A DNA stretch of 33,401 nucleotides from Paenibacillus turpanensis (GCF_011421635.1 NZ_WTLI01000031.1:312-33712); one strand, 5' to 3'; positions 16,811 to 24,937 are shown, numbered from the stretch's first letter. Made by a program: numbers and translations. The notes: a model not told the origin generated them from the sequence alone.

Positions 16811-18635
16811 CCTGCTCTAATAACCAAATAACGTGCCACATCCCAGGAAATAAGAGAGCCGTAGCCCATTCTTTGTAGATAACGTCTGTAAAGAATAGAA
16901 TTATTACCGATAAGACTAAGAGCAGGAGATGAGCAACTAACTTACTCAGTTCTAATTTAAAAATAGAAGGGCGATAGCGATTTGCTATTGATTTCCCTAA
17001 AAAATACAAACAAGCCATTAGCAAATATAGAATTACAAACGAAGCATGTGCTCGTGTAATGTCAGAACCATATAAACTTACATAACTTTCATAAAAGCTC
17101 GAGAGCACACGGGATAAAAGACCTGACATCACAAAAATGACCCATCCAACTGCTAAAAATAAAGCTATTGTAAGTCTAACCCCAAAGTGTCGCTTATTCC
17201 GAGCTTGCTCAAACTCTATACATAAGTTTTTAAAGCCTGTGTAAACAGAGTCACTAACCTGATTCAATGTCCGTCGAATTGAATTTGGTATATTGCGTAC
17301 TCTATCTATCCTTTTTCTACACAGCGATATAATTGATGCACGTTTTTTTTGCAGCCAACTCTTGCGACGAATTCGGTACACGCTCAATAACGGCACATAT
17401 AAGTGCAGGACATAGTGACCATGAATCATTCCACGGATCGAGCCTCCTCCAAAATAGATCGCCTTACGTAACAAGTGCATCATTTCAGAGGTGGGGATGT
17501 TGGTGTTGCTGCATGCGTTATCAAATACTTTTTGTCCTTTACTCTTACTAGCCGCTTCTCTATATTTGAATATAAGGATTGGAAATGTTGTACCTAATGA
17601 AAAGGGCAAGATCACATATTTCAATGTTTGCTCATAAAACAATCTAAACCCAGTTTCGTCTTTCAACTCAAAATAAGAAAGCATTTCTTTGTTAGTCTGC
17701 AAATAATCGAATAATATTTGTGAAATAGGCTGCGCCATAAGAAGTCCGAGAACCGATACTGCTCCGAAAAGGAAGGCCACTGTCTCTAGGGCCAGCCTAC
17801 TTTTTTCTAATTTATACACGGGTTGAATGATGACATATAATAGTTGAAATGCGAACGAATACATAAAATTATAAAAGGCAAATCCTTTGTCTGTTCCAGA
17901 TTGAACAAACATATAAACATAGCTATCAAAAAAATTCTTAATTGGTATCGAATATGGAATGCCTGTAATATGGGATAAGATTTGGTTAATTTCATTTAAT
18001 ACACTTAGGAAAAACGATAAGGAAATAAATGGGCTGGTTAAAGAAATCAATGGTATAAGCCAACGTCGGCGCGTAATGGATAAAAAGCAAAAGGCATAAA
18101 AGATTAATCCAAGCCATCCTGCAAAGACAAAATCATTAAACACCCACCTATCTATTGAAAAAGCGAAAGGTCCCCACATCCAACTTATAATAACGCCAAA
18201 AGACAAAAAATAAGAAAATAGCAGCGAGATGCCCTTTCTGAACAATCTCAATCTAGCCTTTAAATCCTCAGCTGTATTATCAATACCAATATAGTTACAC
18301 ATTCTAATTCTATGCCACAGACGACTAGTTAGCCTGGTCTTAGATGTGGTTATTCCCAAGTATGGAATGAACCATAATGCTGCTAATAATACTTTTAAGT
18401 ACCATGGCAATAAAGAGGAGAAATAAATCAAAAGAATAAGAACATCAACAATAATAAAGCGATTTATTATCCCTAATTTTCGGCTACGGCGCAATACTTT
18501 GAAAATAATTTTATTGTTGTAATTCTTATAGATTCTTATAAAAATATATAACTTGGCCAATATATAGACCCCCGTTAGGAACCAAGTAAGCTGCAGCGTT
18601 TTGATGCGGCCCATTATACTTTGTGAAGCGGGCAT
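16755..18635 (-). CDS. Large polytopic membrane protein, function unknown
   Basis: About 626 aa from the ATG at 18635; a TTG at 18674 would give 639 aa, and an ATG at 18614 is also possible. None has a clear Shine-Dalgarno. About ten hydrophobic segments are visible, clustered in the first 375 residues and the last 130, separated by a basic cytoplasmic region (about 400-510 in the long numbering) rich in RR/KK pairs. No catalytic motif is recognised. The position in a defence-rich cargo makes a membrane effector possible, but this is inference only. It follows a degenerate small-ORF region and is ended by the terminator at 16582-16604. Confidence 0.75.
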   Translation of the reverse strand: MPASQSIMGRIKTLQLTWFLTGVYILAKLYIFIRIYKNYNNKIIFKVLRRSRKLGIINRFIIVDVLILLIYFSSLLPWYLKVLLAALWFIPYLGITTSKTRLTSRLWHRIRMCNYIGIDNTAEDLKARLRLFRKGISLLFSYFLSFGVIISWMWGPFAFSIDRWVFNDFVFAGWLGLIFYAFCFLSITRRRWLIPLISLTSPFISLSFFLSVLNEINQILSHITGIPYSIPIKNFFDSYVYMFVQSGTDKGFAFYNFMYSFAFQLLYVIIQPVYKLEKSRLALETVAFLFGAVSVLGLLMAQPISQILFDYLQTNKEMLSYFELKDETGFRLFYEQTLKYVILPFSLGTTFPILIFKYREAASKSKGQKVFDNACSNTNIPTSEMMHLLRKAIYFGGGSIRGMIHGHYVLHLYVPLLSVYRIRRKSWLQKKRASIISLCRKRIDRVRNIPNSIRRTLNQVSDSVYTGFKNLCIEFEQARNKRHFGVRLTIALFLAVGWVIFVMSGLLSRVLSSFYESYVSLYGSDITRAHASFVILYLLMACLYFLGKSIANRYRPSIFKLELSKLVAHLLLLVLSVIILFFTDVIYKEWATALLFPGMWHVIWLLEQVDRPKQNNRTGLLENDKN

Positions 18636-18652
18636 CTCGATGCCGAAAATAA

Positions 18653-18919
18653 TTAGGGCTCCTGCGTGTCCCAACGTTCTTTACAAATATTCTCGGCTTC
18701 CTTAAGAGACAATTGTTCAAGAAGTTGCTCAAACTCAAGAATGATCGTAGCTGCATCCATCGCTTCCAAATAGCCTATTTTATTCAAAGAAGCGACTAAC
18801 GTACCTACTGCCCTTTTGGTAGTAATCCGGTTACTTAGGTGGTAGGCAAGATTATCTATGAATAATTCACTATTAGAGATTGCCGCCTTTTGATTGATTG
18901 AATCTTTTGTACTTAAGAA
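18653..18919 (-). pseudogene. 88-codon frame without start codon, probably frameshifted gene
   Basis: An open frame that reads like real protein: about 88 residues, helical and acidic at the end (LEAMDAATIILEFEQLLEQL), stopping at 18653. It begins after a TGA at 18920-18922 and has no credible start or ribosome site. The small ORF at 18933-19037 lies just upstream in another frame with a good Shine-Dalgarno. Together they could be one gene broken by a frameshift. Family unknown. Confidence 0.4.
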
Positions 18920-18932
18920 GATTCAGATTGAT

Positions 18933-19037
18933 TCAAGGATAATTAGCAAAGGTATCTTCACTAGGAAGTTGTTTAATATCACGATCCAAAATACTAATCA
19001 ACAATTCAACTTTCTCTGTATCGTTTAGTAAAGTCAA
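18933..19037 (-). CDS. Very small ORF (34 aa) with strong ribosome site
   Basis: Starts at TTG 19037, preceded by AGGGGGTGG about 6 nt upstream, and encodes a 34-aa helical, acidic peptide (TLLNDTEKVELLISILDRD). It is either a genuine small protein or the 5' part of the broken gene that continues in another frame at 18919. The strong ribosome site argues that translation begins here. Confidence 0.4.
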   Translation of the reverse strand: MTLLNDTEKVELLISILDRDIKQLPSEDTFANYP

Positions 19038-19163
19038 GTTTTTCCACCCCCTTGTTTATTCGAAAATACTGCCGCGGGAAATGCATGTACGAAATTAGGA
19101 CAACGCTTATTGCTATTCATGAAAACACTTGCTAATACACTGGTTTCACATACACTAGAACCC

Positions 19164-19991
19164 TTAATTTCCAATAAGCTCCCCAACCTTTTCAACAAGC
19201 TTTTGCCAATCAGTAAGTAATGCAGTTGTTCCAGCAACTCCCTTTGAAGCTGATGCCATATAGCTTTTTATGTTTTCCATCGCCTTCCTTAATCTAGGCA
19301 ACTTGGGATTAGGTGATTCCACCTGCTCTTGAATAGTCTCCAAATCGTCAGTCAAACTTTCTTTTTCATCTACTGACAGTTCACTTTCCTGAATAGCAGG
19401 CAGCAATTTTTCAATCAGTGCCTTAATCTCGCTTACATCGTTATTGCTTATATTGCCCGTGTAAGTGACATCCCTTCCGGCTGCGTTGACGTTCCCGTAG
19501 TTATTGCCGATGTTCTGATATATATTGCCCATTACCTTATCCCCTTCCAGAAGCATCATTTTTTTAGCCAATGCATCAACAACAAAATCAACCAAGGACT
19601 TGAAAGCACTGTCCAAAAAGTCCCTGACTATGTTATCCCAACTTCCTTTGCCATGAATAAAGCTGTGTGCAACCCCTTTAACATCTTTATTTTCTGAACA
19701 TAAATACGACATATAATCATATTGGGCTTTCAAATGACTAGCCTCATCAACAGGAGGTTCAATATAGTTCCATCCGGAACCTTCTATTAGATAACACTGC
19801 TTATAGTCGAACTCCACTCCTCTTATTCGATCCTGAATAATGCTGCTTATAACCGGACTTGAGTCGATATAGTTTTTAAAGCGTTTTAATTGGACCGTTG
19901 CAGTATCCGCATCACACATAAGCATGTTACTTGAAACTCTTCTAAACTCTAAACTCAAGAGTCTGTACTCTTTGTACTCCGTTGTATTCAC
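19164..19991 (-). CDS. Unknown protein with NG-rich amyloid-like motif and helical C-terminus
   Basis: I choose GTG 19991 (275 aa): GGGGTGG lies 7 nt upstream and the start overlaps the TAG of the zinc-ribbon gene. Residues 1-150 are an unrecognised helical domain. Residues 155-180 hold an Asn/Gly-rich stretch (GNIYQNIGNNYGNVNAAG, then RDV) that resembles prion-like or amyloid signalling motifs in bacterial immune proteins. Residues 185-275 form an acidic helical segment with ESPNPKLPRLRKAMENIKS, a C-terminal type seen in several defence-associated hypothetical proteins as I recall. Amyloid or adaptor function is inference. Confidence 0.65.
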   Translation of the reverse strand: MNTTEYKEYRLLSLEFRRVSSNMLMCDADTATVQLKRFKNYIDSSPVISSIIQDRIRGVEFDYKQCYLIEGSGWNYIEPPVDEASHLKAQYDYMSYLCSENKDVKGVAHSFIHGKGSWDNIVRDFLDSAFKSLVDFVVDALAKKMMLLEGDKVMGNIYQNIGNNYGNVNAAGRDVTYTGNISNNDVSEIKALIEKLLPAIQESELSVDEKESLTDDLETIQEQVESPNPKLPRLRKAMENIKSYMASASKGVAGTTALLTDWQKLVEKVGELIGN

Positions 19992-20455
19992 TACATATCC
20001 ACCCCACAATAAGGACAGTAAACTTTCGAAACACCAGCACAATAAAGAACTTTCACATGCTGTTCACAACAGCTGCAGGCAAAAATCTCTTCGGTTGTAT
20101 CACGATCCTTCAGTTCCCTAACATTAACCGTCTTAAGAGGCTTGAAATCCATTTTTATGACCCCTTTGCTCGTCCTATTAATGTTACGAGCCATTTTACC
20201 AAAGGTCTTATTTAGTTGTTCAATAGCATAATTCATGGCTAATGCCTCTATCTTCTCGACAGTTTCTTTGGTGTAAAAGTTATTCTTGTCGCTCGTTAGC
20301 CCGCAATATGGGCAAAACAGATCCATAACTGGCTTATCGTCGTGTTGTAATTCATCTGCTCTCACCTTAAATTCCGAACTGCAGAACGGACATTCAAAAG
20401 TCACAAACCCTTCACTATCGCCCTGGATTGTAAATGATAGAGTCACCTGGCTCAC
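19991..20455 (-). CDS. Double zinc-ribbon protein, partner of the amyloid-motif protein
   Basis: A 154-aa protein with start GTG 20455 behind GGAGGGG (6-7 nt). CPFC (22-25) and CPYC (48-51) form one treble-clef/zinc-ribbon unit. A second set, CSCC plus CPYCG near the C-terminus, forms another. These suggest a nucleic-acid or protein-binding adaptor rather than an enzyme. The 1-nt overlap with the next gene shows they are one operon. Confidence 0.75.
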   Translation of the reverse strand: MSQVTLSFTIQGDSEGFVTFECPFCSSEFKVRADELQHDDKPVMDLFCPYCGLTSDKNNFYTKETVEKIEALAMNYAIEQLNKTFGKMARNINRTSKGVIKMDFKPLKTVNVRELKDRDTTEEIFACSCCEQHVKVLYCAGVSKVYCPYCGVDM

Positions 20456-20544
20456 CCATATCCCCTCCCGAGTATCTTAGCCTACTAATGCTTTATACCT
20501 ATTATCCCGTGCCACTTGTGTCATCCTCTCAAACCGACCTTTCT

Positions 20545-20558
20545 TCTAGTTTACTAGA
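20545..20558. promoter_or_regulatory. Palindrome, possible XRE operator
   Basis: Inverted repeat TCTAGT-TT-ACTAGA, 90 bp upstream of the zinc-ribbon start and 54 bp after the XRE gene stop. Small XRE repressors often bind such sites. No test of binding is possible from sequence, and one palindrome of this length can occur by chance. Confidence 0.3.
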
Positions 20559-20611
20559 TTTGGTTTTGAGAGTTTACACAAAATATTTTACAGTCTCCTC
20601 AAGCACTAACA

Positions 20612-20956
20612 TTATAGTGATCTTAGTTTTATTTTCACTCGTATAATCTCAATTATTTCATTCTTGTCAAAATCATCAAGATTTCTAAAAACTTCAATCA
20701 GCCTTTTCTCAAACTCATCTTCATAAGTCATCCCATCGTCTACAGCGACACCGGTTAATAACCAATTTAAGTTCACATTATATTGTGCTCGAATAGATAT
20801 TAATGTTTCCGCAGAAGGATTACTATTTCCCATTTCAATTTCGCTCAGATTCCCTTGAGAAATTCCTATACTCTTTGCAAACTGAATTTGGTTTAGATTA
20901 TTCTCTTTTCGGATACATTTGATTCTATAGCCAATGCCACTCAACAGTTTCACCAC
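20612..20956 (-). CDS. XRE-family transcriptional regulator
   Basis: A 114-aa protein with an HTH_3 domain at about 7-68: IGYRIKCIRKENNLNQIQFA, SIGISQGNLSEIEMGNSNPS. An acidic helical tail follows. It starts at GTG (20956 or 20953) with only a weak ribosome site. It is the cargo gene nearest glmS and may control the zinc-ribbon/amyloid operon. Confidence 0.85.
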   Translation of the reverse strand: MVKLLSGIGYRIKCIRKENNLNQIQFAKSIGISQGNLSEIEMGNSNPSAETLISIRAQYNVNLNWLLTGVAVDDGMTYEDEFEKRLIEVFRNLDDFDKNEIIEIIRVKIKLRSL

Positions 20957-20998
20957 CGTAATGAAGTCGTATGTGAATATTAACTTCTACACAAATTA

Positions 20999-21033
20999 AA
21001 GGGAGCGCCGAATTAATCCCCTCGGGCTCCCTT
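20999..21033 (-). terminator. Hairpin between right element end and XRE gene
   Basis: Perfect arms AAGGGAGC / GCTCCCTT (20999-21006, 21026-21033) with extra pairing inside, followed on the minus strand by TTTAATTTGTG. It can stop glmS read-through before the cargo genes. It lies inside the element, so it is not the native glmS terminator. Confidence 0.6.
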
Positions 21034-21060
21034 CTAGATGTCCAATCATCTTGCTTATCG

Positions 21061-21146
21061 GTTCCACACATCTTTTACTGGTTCCATAGATCTTTTTCTA
21101 GTTCCAAACATCTTTTACTGGTTCCAGACATCTTTATCACCGAACA
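21061..21146 (-). repeat. Right Tn7-like end: four abutting 20-bp TnsB-like repeats
   Basis: Four contiguous 20-bp units at 21061, 21081, 21101 and 21121 fit GTTCCANACATCTTTTACTG on the plus strand (minus: CAGTAAAAGATGTNTGGAAC). A fifth degenerate copy lies at 21039-21060. The array runs to ACA at 21146, so on the minus strand the tip is TGTTCGGTGATAAAG. Four abutting sites near glmS match the layout of Tn7R. Confidence 0.75.
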
Positions 21147-21183
21147 TATACCATTTCAATTATTGTATAAATATAATAATTCC

Positions 21184-23010
21184 TTATTCCACCGTAACCG
21201 ACTTCGCAAGGTTACGCGGCTTATCAACGTCGTTGCCGCGGGCAAGCGATGCGTAGTAGCTGAGCAGCTGCAGCGGAATCACCGACAGAGCCGGTGCCAG
21301 CAGCGGCAGCGTGCGCGGAATCGCGAACACATGGTTCACCGACTTCGCCATTTCGCCTTCGTCACCCTCAAAAACAAAACCATAAACATAACCGCCCCGA
21401 GCGGTAACCTCTTTAATGTTGCTCACGGTCTTCTCAATCAGCTCGCCTTGCGTCGCAAGTGCGATAACCGGAATATCATCCTCGATTAGCGCCAAGGTGC
21501 CGTGCTTCAGCTCGCCTGCCGCATACGCTTCGGAATGGATGTAGCTGATTTCCTTCAGCTTCAGCGAGCCTTCCAGCGCAACCGCGTAATCAAGGCCGCG
21601 GCCGATGAAGAACAAGCTGTTATGCTTCGCCACCTGCTCCGCATACACCTTCATATCCTCCGCGCGCTCCAGGATCGCCTGCACCTGCTCCGGAAGCTGC
21701 TCCAGCGCGGCGATCACTTCCGCGATATAAGCGGAATCGCGAATGCCGAGCTCCTGCGCCATGTATAGACCGAACAGATAGAACGCGATCAGCTGCGACG
21801 TATAAGCCTTCGTGGACGCGACGGCGATTTCCGGGCCGGCCCACGTCGTGATCACATCGTCCGCTTCGCGCGCAACCGAGCTGCCGACCACATTCGTGAT
21901 CGCAAGCACACGTGCGCCGCAGCGCTTCGCTTCACGCAGAGCCGCCAGCGTATCCGCGGTCTCGCCGGATTGGCTGACCACGATAACTAGCGTGTTCGGC
22001 GTAATGATCGGATCGCGATAGCGGTACTCGGACGCAACGTCCGTTTCAACCGGAATGCGTACCAGCTTCTCGATGACCGACTTGCCAACCAAGCCCGCAT
22101 GGTAAGCCGTTCCGCATGCCACGATGTGAACCCGCTCCACCTGCTTCAGCTGATCAGCACTCAGGCCGATTTCCTTCAACACCACACGTCCGTCCGCAAT
22201 GCGGCTTCCCATCGTGTCACGGTACGCCTTCGGCTGCTCATGAATTTCCTTCAGCATGAAGGAATCAAAGCCCGCCTTTTCCGCCGTCACCAAGTCCCAA
22301 TCCACATGGAACATTTCCCGGGAAATAACATTTCCTTCCATCGTCATCAGCGTCACGTCGTTTTTTGTCAAAACGGCCATTTCGCCATCATTCAAAATAT
22401 ACACATTGCGCGTATACTCCAAAATCGCCGGAATATCCGAGCCGATAAAGTTTTCGCCTTCGCCAACGCCAATAATGAGCGGGCTCGCCAGTCGAACCGC
22501 AACCAGCTTCTCCGGTTCATGCTCCGTCAGTACGCCAAGTGCGAACGCCCCGCGCATCCGTTTTACCGCTTTCTGCACGGCCTTCACAATATCGCCTTCA
22601 TAAAGGCTGGCGATCAAATGCGAGATAACCTCCGTATCGGTTTCGGATACGAACTTCGCACCCGCAGCTGCCAGCTCTTCCTTGAGCTCAAGGTAATTCT
22701 CGATAATCCCGTTATGCACAACGGAAAACTTGCTCGACGTATCCGTATGCGGATGGGAGTTCACATCGGACGGCTTCCCGTGCGTCGCCCAGCGCGTATG
22801 CCCGATCCCGATTCCGCCATTCAACGGACGCTCCTCCAGATGCGATTCCAATACCGCAAGGCGTCCCTTCGCCTTCTTCACTTCCAACCCTGCATTTGTA
22901 AAAACGGCAACGCCAGCCGAGTCGTACCCCCGGTACTCCAGCTTTCTTAAGCCGGAAATCAAAATATCCTGCGAGTTCCGATAACCTACATAACCTACTA
23001 TTCCGCACAT
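21184..23010 (-). CDS. glmS: Glutamine-fructose-6-phosphate aminotransferase (isomerizing)
   Basis: A 608-aa enzyme making glucosamine-6-phosphate from fructose-6-phosphate and glutamine, the first step to UDP-GlcNAc. The N-terminal Cys2 nucleophile (MCGIVGYVG) and class II glutaminase motifs are present, followed by two SIS isomerase domains (VSQSGETADT). The C-terminus ends DKPRNLAKSVTVE, the conserved tail. The ATG has GGAGG 9 nt upstream. Its leader carries a glmS ribozyme. The last codons are where Tn7 TnsD/TniQ-type proteins bind, and a putative Tn7-like end begins 37 bp after the stop. Confidence 0.98.
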   Translation of the reverse strand: MCGIVGYVGYRNSQDILISGLRKLEYRGYDSAGVAVFTNAGLEVKKAKGRLAVLESHLEERPLNGGIGIGHTRWATHGKPSDVNSHPHTDTSSKFSVVHNGIIENYLELKEELAAAGAKFVSETDTEVISHLIASLYEGDIVKAVQKAVKRMRGAFALGVLTEHEPEKLVAVRLASPLIIGVGEGENFIGSDIPAILEYTRNVYILNDGEMAVLTKNDVTLMTMEGNVISREMFHVDWDLVTAEKAGFDSFMLKEIHEQPKAYRDTMGSRIADGRVVLKEIGLSADQLKQVERVHIVACGTAYHAGLVGKSVIEKLVRIPVETDVASEYRYRDPIITPNTLVIVVSQSGETADTLAALREAKRCGARVLAITNVVGSSVAREADDVITTWAGPEIAVASTKAYTSQLIAFYLFGLYMAQELGIRDSAYIAEVIAALEQLPEQVQAILERAEDMKVYAEQVAKHNSLFFIGRGLDYAVALEGSLKLKEISYIHSEAYAAGELKHGTLALIEDDIPVIALATQGELIEKTVSNIKEVTARGGYVYGFVFEGDEGEMAKSVNHVFAIPRTLPLLAPALSVIPLQLLSYYASLARGNDVDKPRNLAKSVTVE

Positions 23011-23060
23011 GGTGTACGTCCTCCATTCGATGTTAAAGTTTTAGTTGTCAAAGTACACGT

Positions 23061-23250
23061 CCCGTTGGAATCTTGTCTGCCCGGTCGCCCTAAGCGATTT
23101 GCCTTCCAACTTGCGGCCTGGATCATTGCCGGGAGGTCCCCGCCGAACATTCCGAACACCTCCACCTCGTCAACTCGTCGAAGGCAAGCGGTCTGCAGGC
23201 GCAATGCGCGGCTTCCGCCCTTCCGTGCCCTTCCCGAGTTCTGGCGCTTT
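23061..23250 (-). ncRNA. glmS ribozyme-riboswitch (GlcN6P-responsive)
   Basis: The minus strand carries the signatures of the glmS ribozyme: AGCGCCAGAACT at the 5' end, GAGTTGACGAGG, then GGCGGGGACCTCCCGGC, and a distal GTTGGAA...TTCCAAC pairing. The family cleaves between the A and G of AGCGCC, here between 23248 and 23247, when glucosamine-6-phosphate binds, lowering glmS expression. Confidence 0.95.
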
Positions 23251-23298
23251 AGAATTAACCCCTACCCTCACCTTCTGCTTTAGAGTAAACATGAAATT

Positions 23299-23327
23299 AT
23301 TCTATTCGTTTTCCCTTTCACTAGCAA
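23299..23327 (-). promoter_or_regulatory. Sigma-A-like promoter of glmS
   Basis: TTGCTA (23322-23327) and TAGAAT (23299-23304) on the minus strand, spaced 17 bp. Transcription would begin near 23292, about 45 nt before the ribozyme cleavage site. Confidence 0.6.
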
Positions 23328-23541
23328 CAACTATTTTTCCTGTTTTTCATAGTCACAAGCCTAATGTTTTCTTACAGCATATGCGTTTTGCCCGTTCCAC
23401 GTGAACAGGAATCCATTTCCACCTCCCCGCCGCCTGCAAAAGCAAACCCGCTTATGCCCAAAATGATTCGCAGCCCCTGCCTGAATTCCGTGGGCACCCA
23501 AGCCAACCGAATCCAACCCTCTAAGCCTTCCAACTAAAAAA

Positions 23542-23581
23542 GGAGCCCACGGCTAAGCTACTGCTTCCAGCCGCAAGCTCC
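23542..23581 (-). terminator. Terminator of the cdaA-cdaR-glmM transcript
   Basis: A 13-bp stem (with three G-U pairs in the middle) followed by six T on the minus strand. It begins 16 bp after the glmM stop and separates it from the glmS unit. Confidence 0.9.
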
Positions 23582-23596
23582 CTACACTATTCACAC

Positions 23597-24937
23597 TTAA
23601 ACAAGCTGTTCCTTTACAACCTCTGCGATCCGGTTCACGTACTGCTCCACCTGATCTTTATCCGGCCCTTCCGCCATAACGCGCACGAGCGACTCCGTCC
23701 CGGATGGACGAACAAGCACACGGCCGTTGTCGCCCAGCTCCGCTTCGACCTGACGGATCGCTTCGGCTACCGCCTCGTTGCCGTTCAGCTTCGATTTATC
23801 GGCCACACGCACATTCACAAGCACCTGCGGGAATTTCCGCATGAGCGTCTTCAGCTCGCTCAGCTTGCGTCCTTCCGCTACGACAGTATCGACCAACTGG
23901 AGCGCAGTCAGCATACCGTCACCGGTCGTATTGTAGTCCAGGAAAATGACATGTCCAGACTGCTCGCCGCCCAGATTATAACCGCCCTTACGCATTTCTT
24001 CCATCACATAACGGTCACCGACAGCCGTCTTCGCCGTACGAATGCCTAAGCCTTCTACCGCCTTAAAGAAGCCGATATTGCTCATCACCGTCGTCACGAC
24101 TGTATCGCCGGCCAGACGTCCAGCTTTCTTCATCGCATTGCCGCAAATGCATAAAATAAAGTCGCCGTCCACCTCGGCTCCGGTATCGTCAATCGCGATC
24201 AGTCGGTCCGCATCGCCGTCAAACGACAGTCCAAGATCCGCGCCATGGTTCACGACCTCAGCCTGCAGATGCTCCGGATGCGTCGAACCGCAGCCCTCGT
24301 TAATGTTCAAGCCGTCCGGCTCCGCACCGATCGCAATCACTTCCGCACCAAGCTCGCGGAACAGCTTCGGAGCAAGCTCATAGGCTGCGCCGTTTGCGCA
24401 ATCCAAAACAATTTTCAAGCCCGCAAACGAATGCTTCACCGTCGACTTCAAATACTCGATATACTCGTATTTCGCGGTATCGTTCACGGTTACCCGGCCA
24501 AGGCCGCCGGCAACCGGACGAGGAAGCTCATCGATCTCTGCATCCATCAGACGCTCAATTTCAAGCTCCGTCTCATCATTCAGCTTAAAGCCGTCACCGC
24601 CGAAAAACTTAATCCCGTTATCCTCAACCGGATTATGCGAAGCCGAAATCATAACTCCTGCATCTGCTCCGAGCTTGCGGATTAAGTAAGCAACGCCAGG
24701 AGTGGATACAACACCCAAGCGGATAATGTCCGCCCCGATTGAGAGTAGACCGGCAACCAGCGACGCCTCCAGCATTTCACCGGAAATTCGCGTATCCATA
24801 CCGATGACAATTTTCGGCTTTTCAGCCTGTTTGGTAAGTACATAACCGCCGCAGCGGCCAATCTTAAACGCCAGCTCCGGCGTCAATTCCTTATTGGCTA
24901 CCCCCCGAACTCCGTCGGTACCAAAATATTTCCCCAT
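23597..24937 (-). CDS. glmM: Phosphoglucosamine mutase
   Basis: A 446-aa enzyme converting glucosamine-6-phosphate to glucosamine-1-phosphate. The catalytic serine loop ISASHNPVEDNG has S100, the metal site is SFDGDADR, and the phosphate-binding RPSGTESLVRVM is near the C-terminus. The start is ATG 24937 with GGAG upstream. It is downstream of cdaR, as in Bacillus, where cdaA-cdaR-glmM form an operon linking c-di-AMP to wall synthesis. Confidence 0.98.
   Translation of the reverse strand: MGKYFGTDGVRGVANKELTPELAFKIGRCGGYVLTKQAEKPKIVIGMDTRISGEMLEASLVAGLLSIGADIIRLGVVSTPGVAYLIRKLGADAGVMISASHNPVEDNGIKFFGGDGFKLNDETELEIERLMDAEIDELPRPVAGGLGRVTVNDTAKYEYIEYLKSTVKHSFAGLKIVLDCANGAAYELAPKLFRELGAEVIAIGAEPDGLNINEGCGSTHPEHLQAEVVNHGADLGLSFDGDADRLIAIDDTGAEVDGDFILCICGNAMKKAGRLAGDTVVTTVMSNIGFFKAVEGLGIRTAKTAVGDRYVMEEMRKGGYNLGGEQSGHVIFLDYNTTGDGMLTALQLVDTVVAEGRKLSELKTLMRKFPQVLVNVRVADKSKLNGNEAVAEAIRQVEAELGDNGRVLVRPSGTESLVRVMAEGPDKDQVEQYVNRIAEVVKEQLV

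Larger units (their letters stand above)
1302..21146. mobile_element. Putative Tn7-like cargo element next to glmS, no tns genes
   Basis: The left tip (plus strand) is TGTCAGGTGACAATAAAG and the right tip (minus strand) is TGTTCGGTGATAAAG; both fit TGTNNGGTGAYAA. The left end has three spaced sites and the right end four abutting sites sharing a GTNTGGAAC-like core. This is the Tn7L/Tn7R asymmetry expected for TnsB binding, and the left tip resembles Tn7L as I recall it. The right end lies 37 bp after the glmS stop, with Tn7R orientation. The interval holds AT-rich defence-like cargo but no TnsA, TnsB, TnsC or TniQ gene. The flanking 5-mers do not match (GCTTT and TATAC), so the two ends may belong to different elements of an array or one flank was rearranged. 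Confidence 0.7.
23011..23596. other. Leader of glmS and glmM-glmS spacer
   Basis: 586 bp without a protein gene, holding the glmS ribozyme, the promoter at 23299-23327 and the glmM terminator at 23542-23581. The remaining stretch (about 23330-23535) shows nothing else recognised. Confidence 0.7.

Noticed and set aside
1..21183. Prophage, integrative element or CRISPR array as the explanation of the island
   Set aside because: No integrase, phage structural gene, conjugation gene or repeat-spacer array is seen; the only transposase genes are those of the IS21 copy.
22099..22950. Long plus-strand frame (283 codons) inside glmS
   Set aside because: Antisense shadow of a highly conserved, GC-rich gene; composition is typical of such shadows.
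23045..23404. Plus-strand frames over the glmS leader
   Set aside because: They overlie the glmS ribozyme and promoter, which explain the conservation and base composition.
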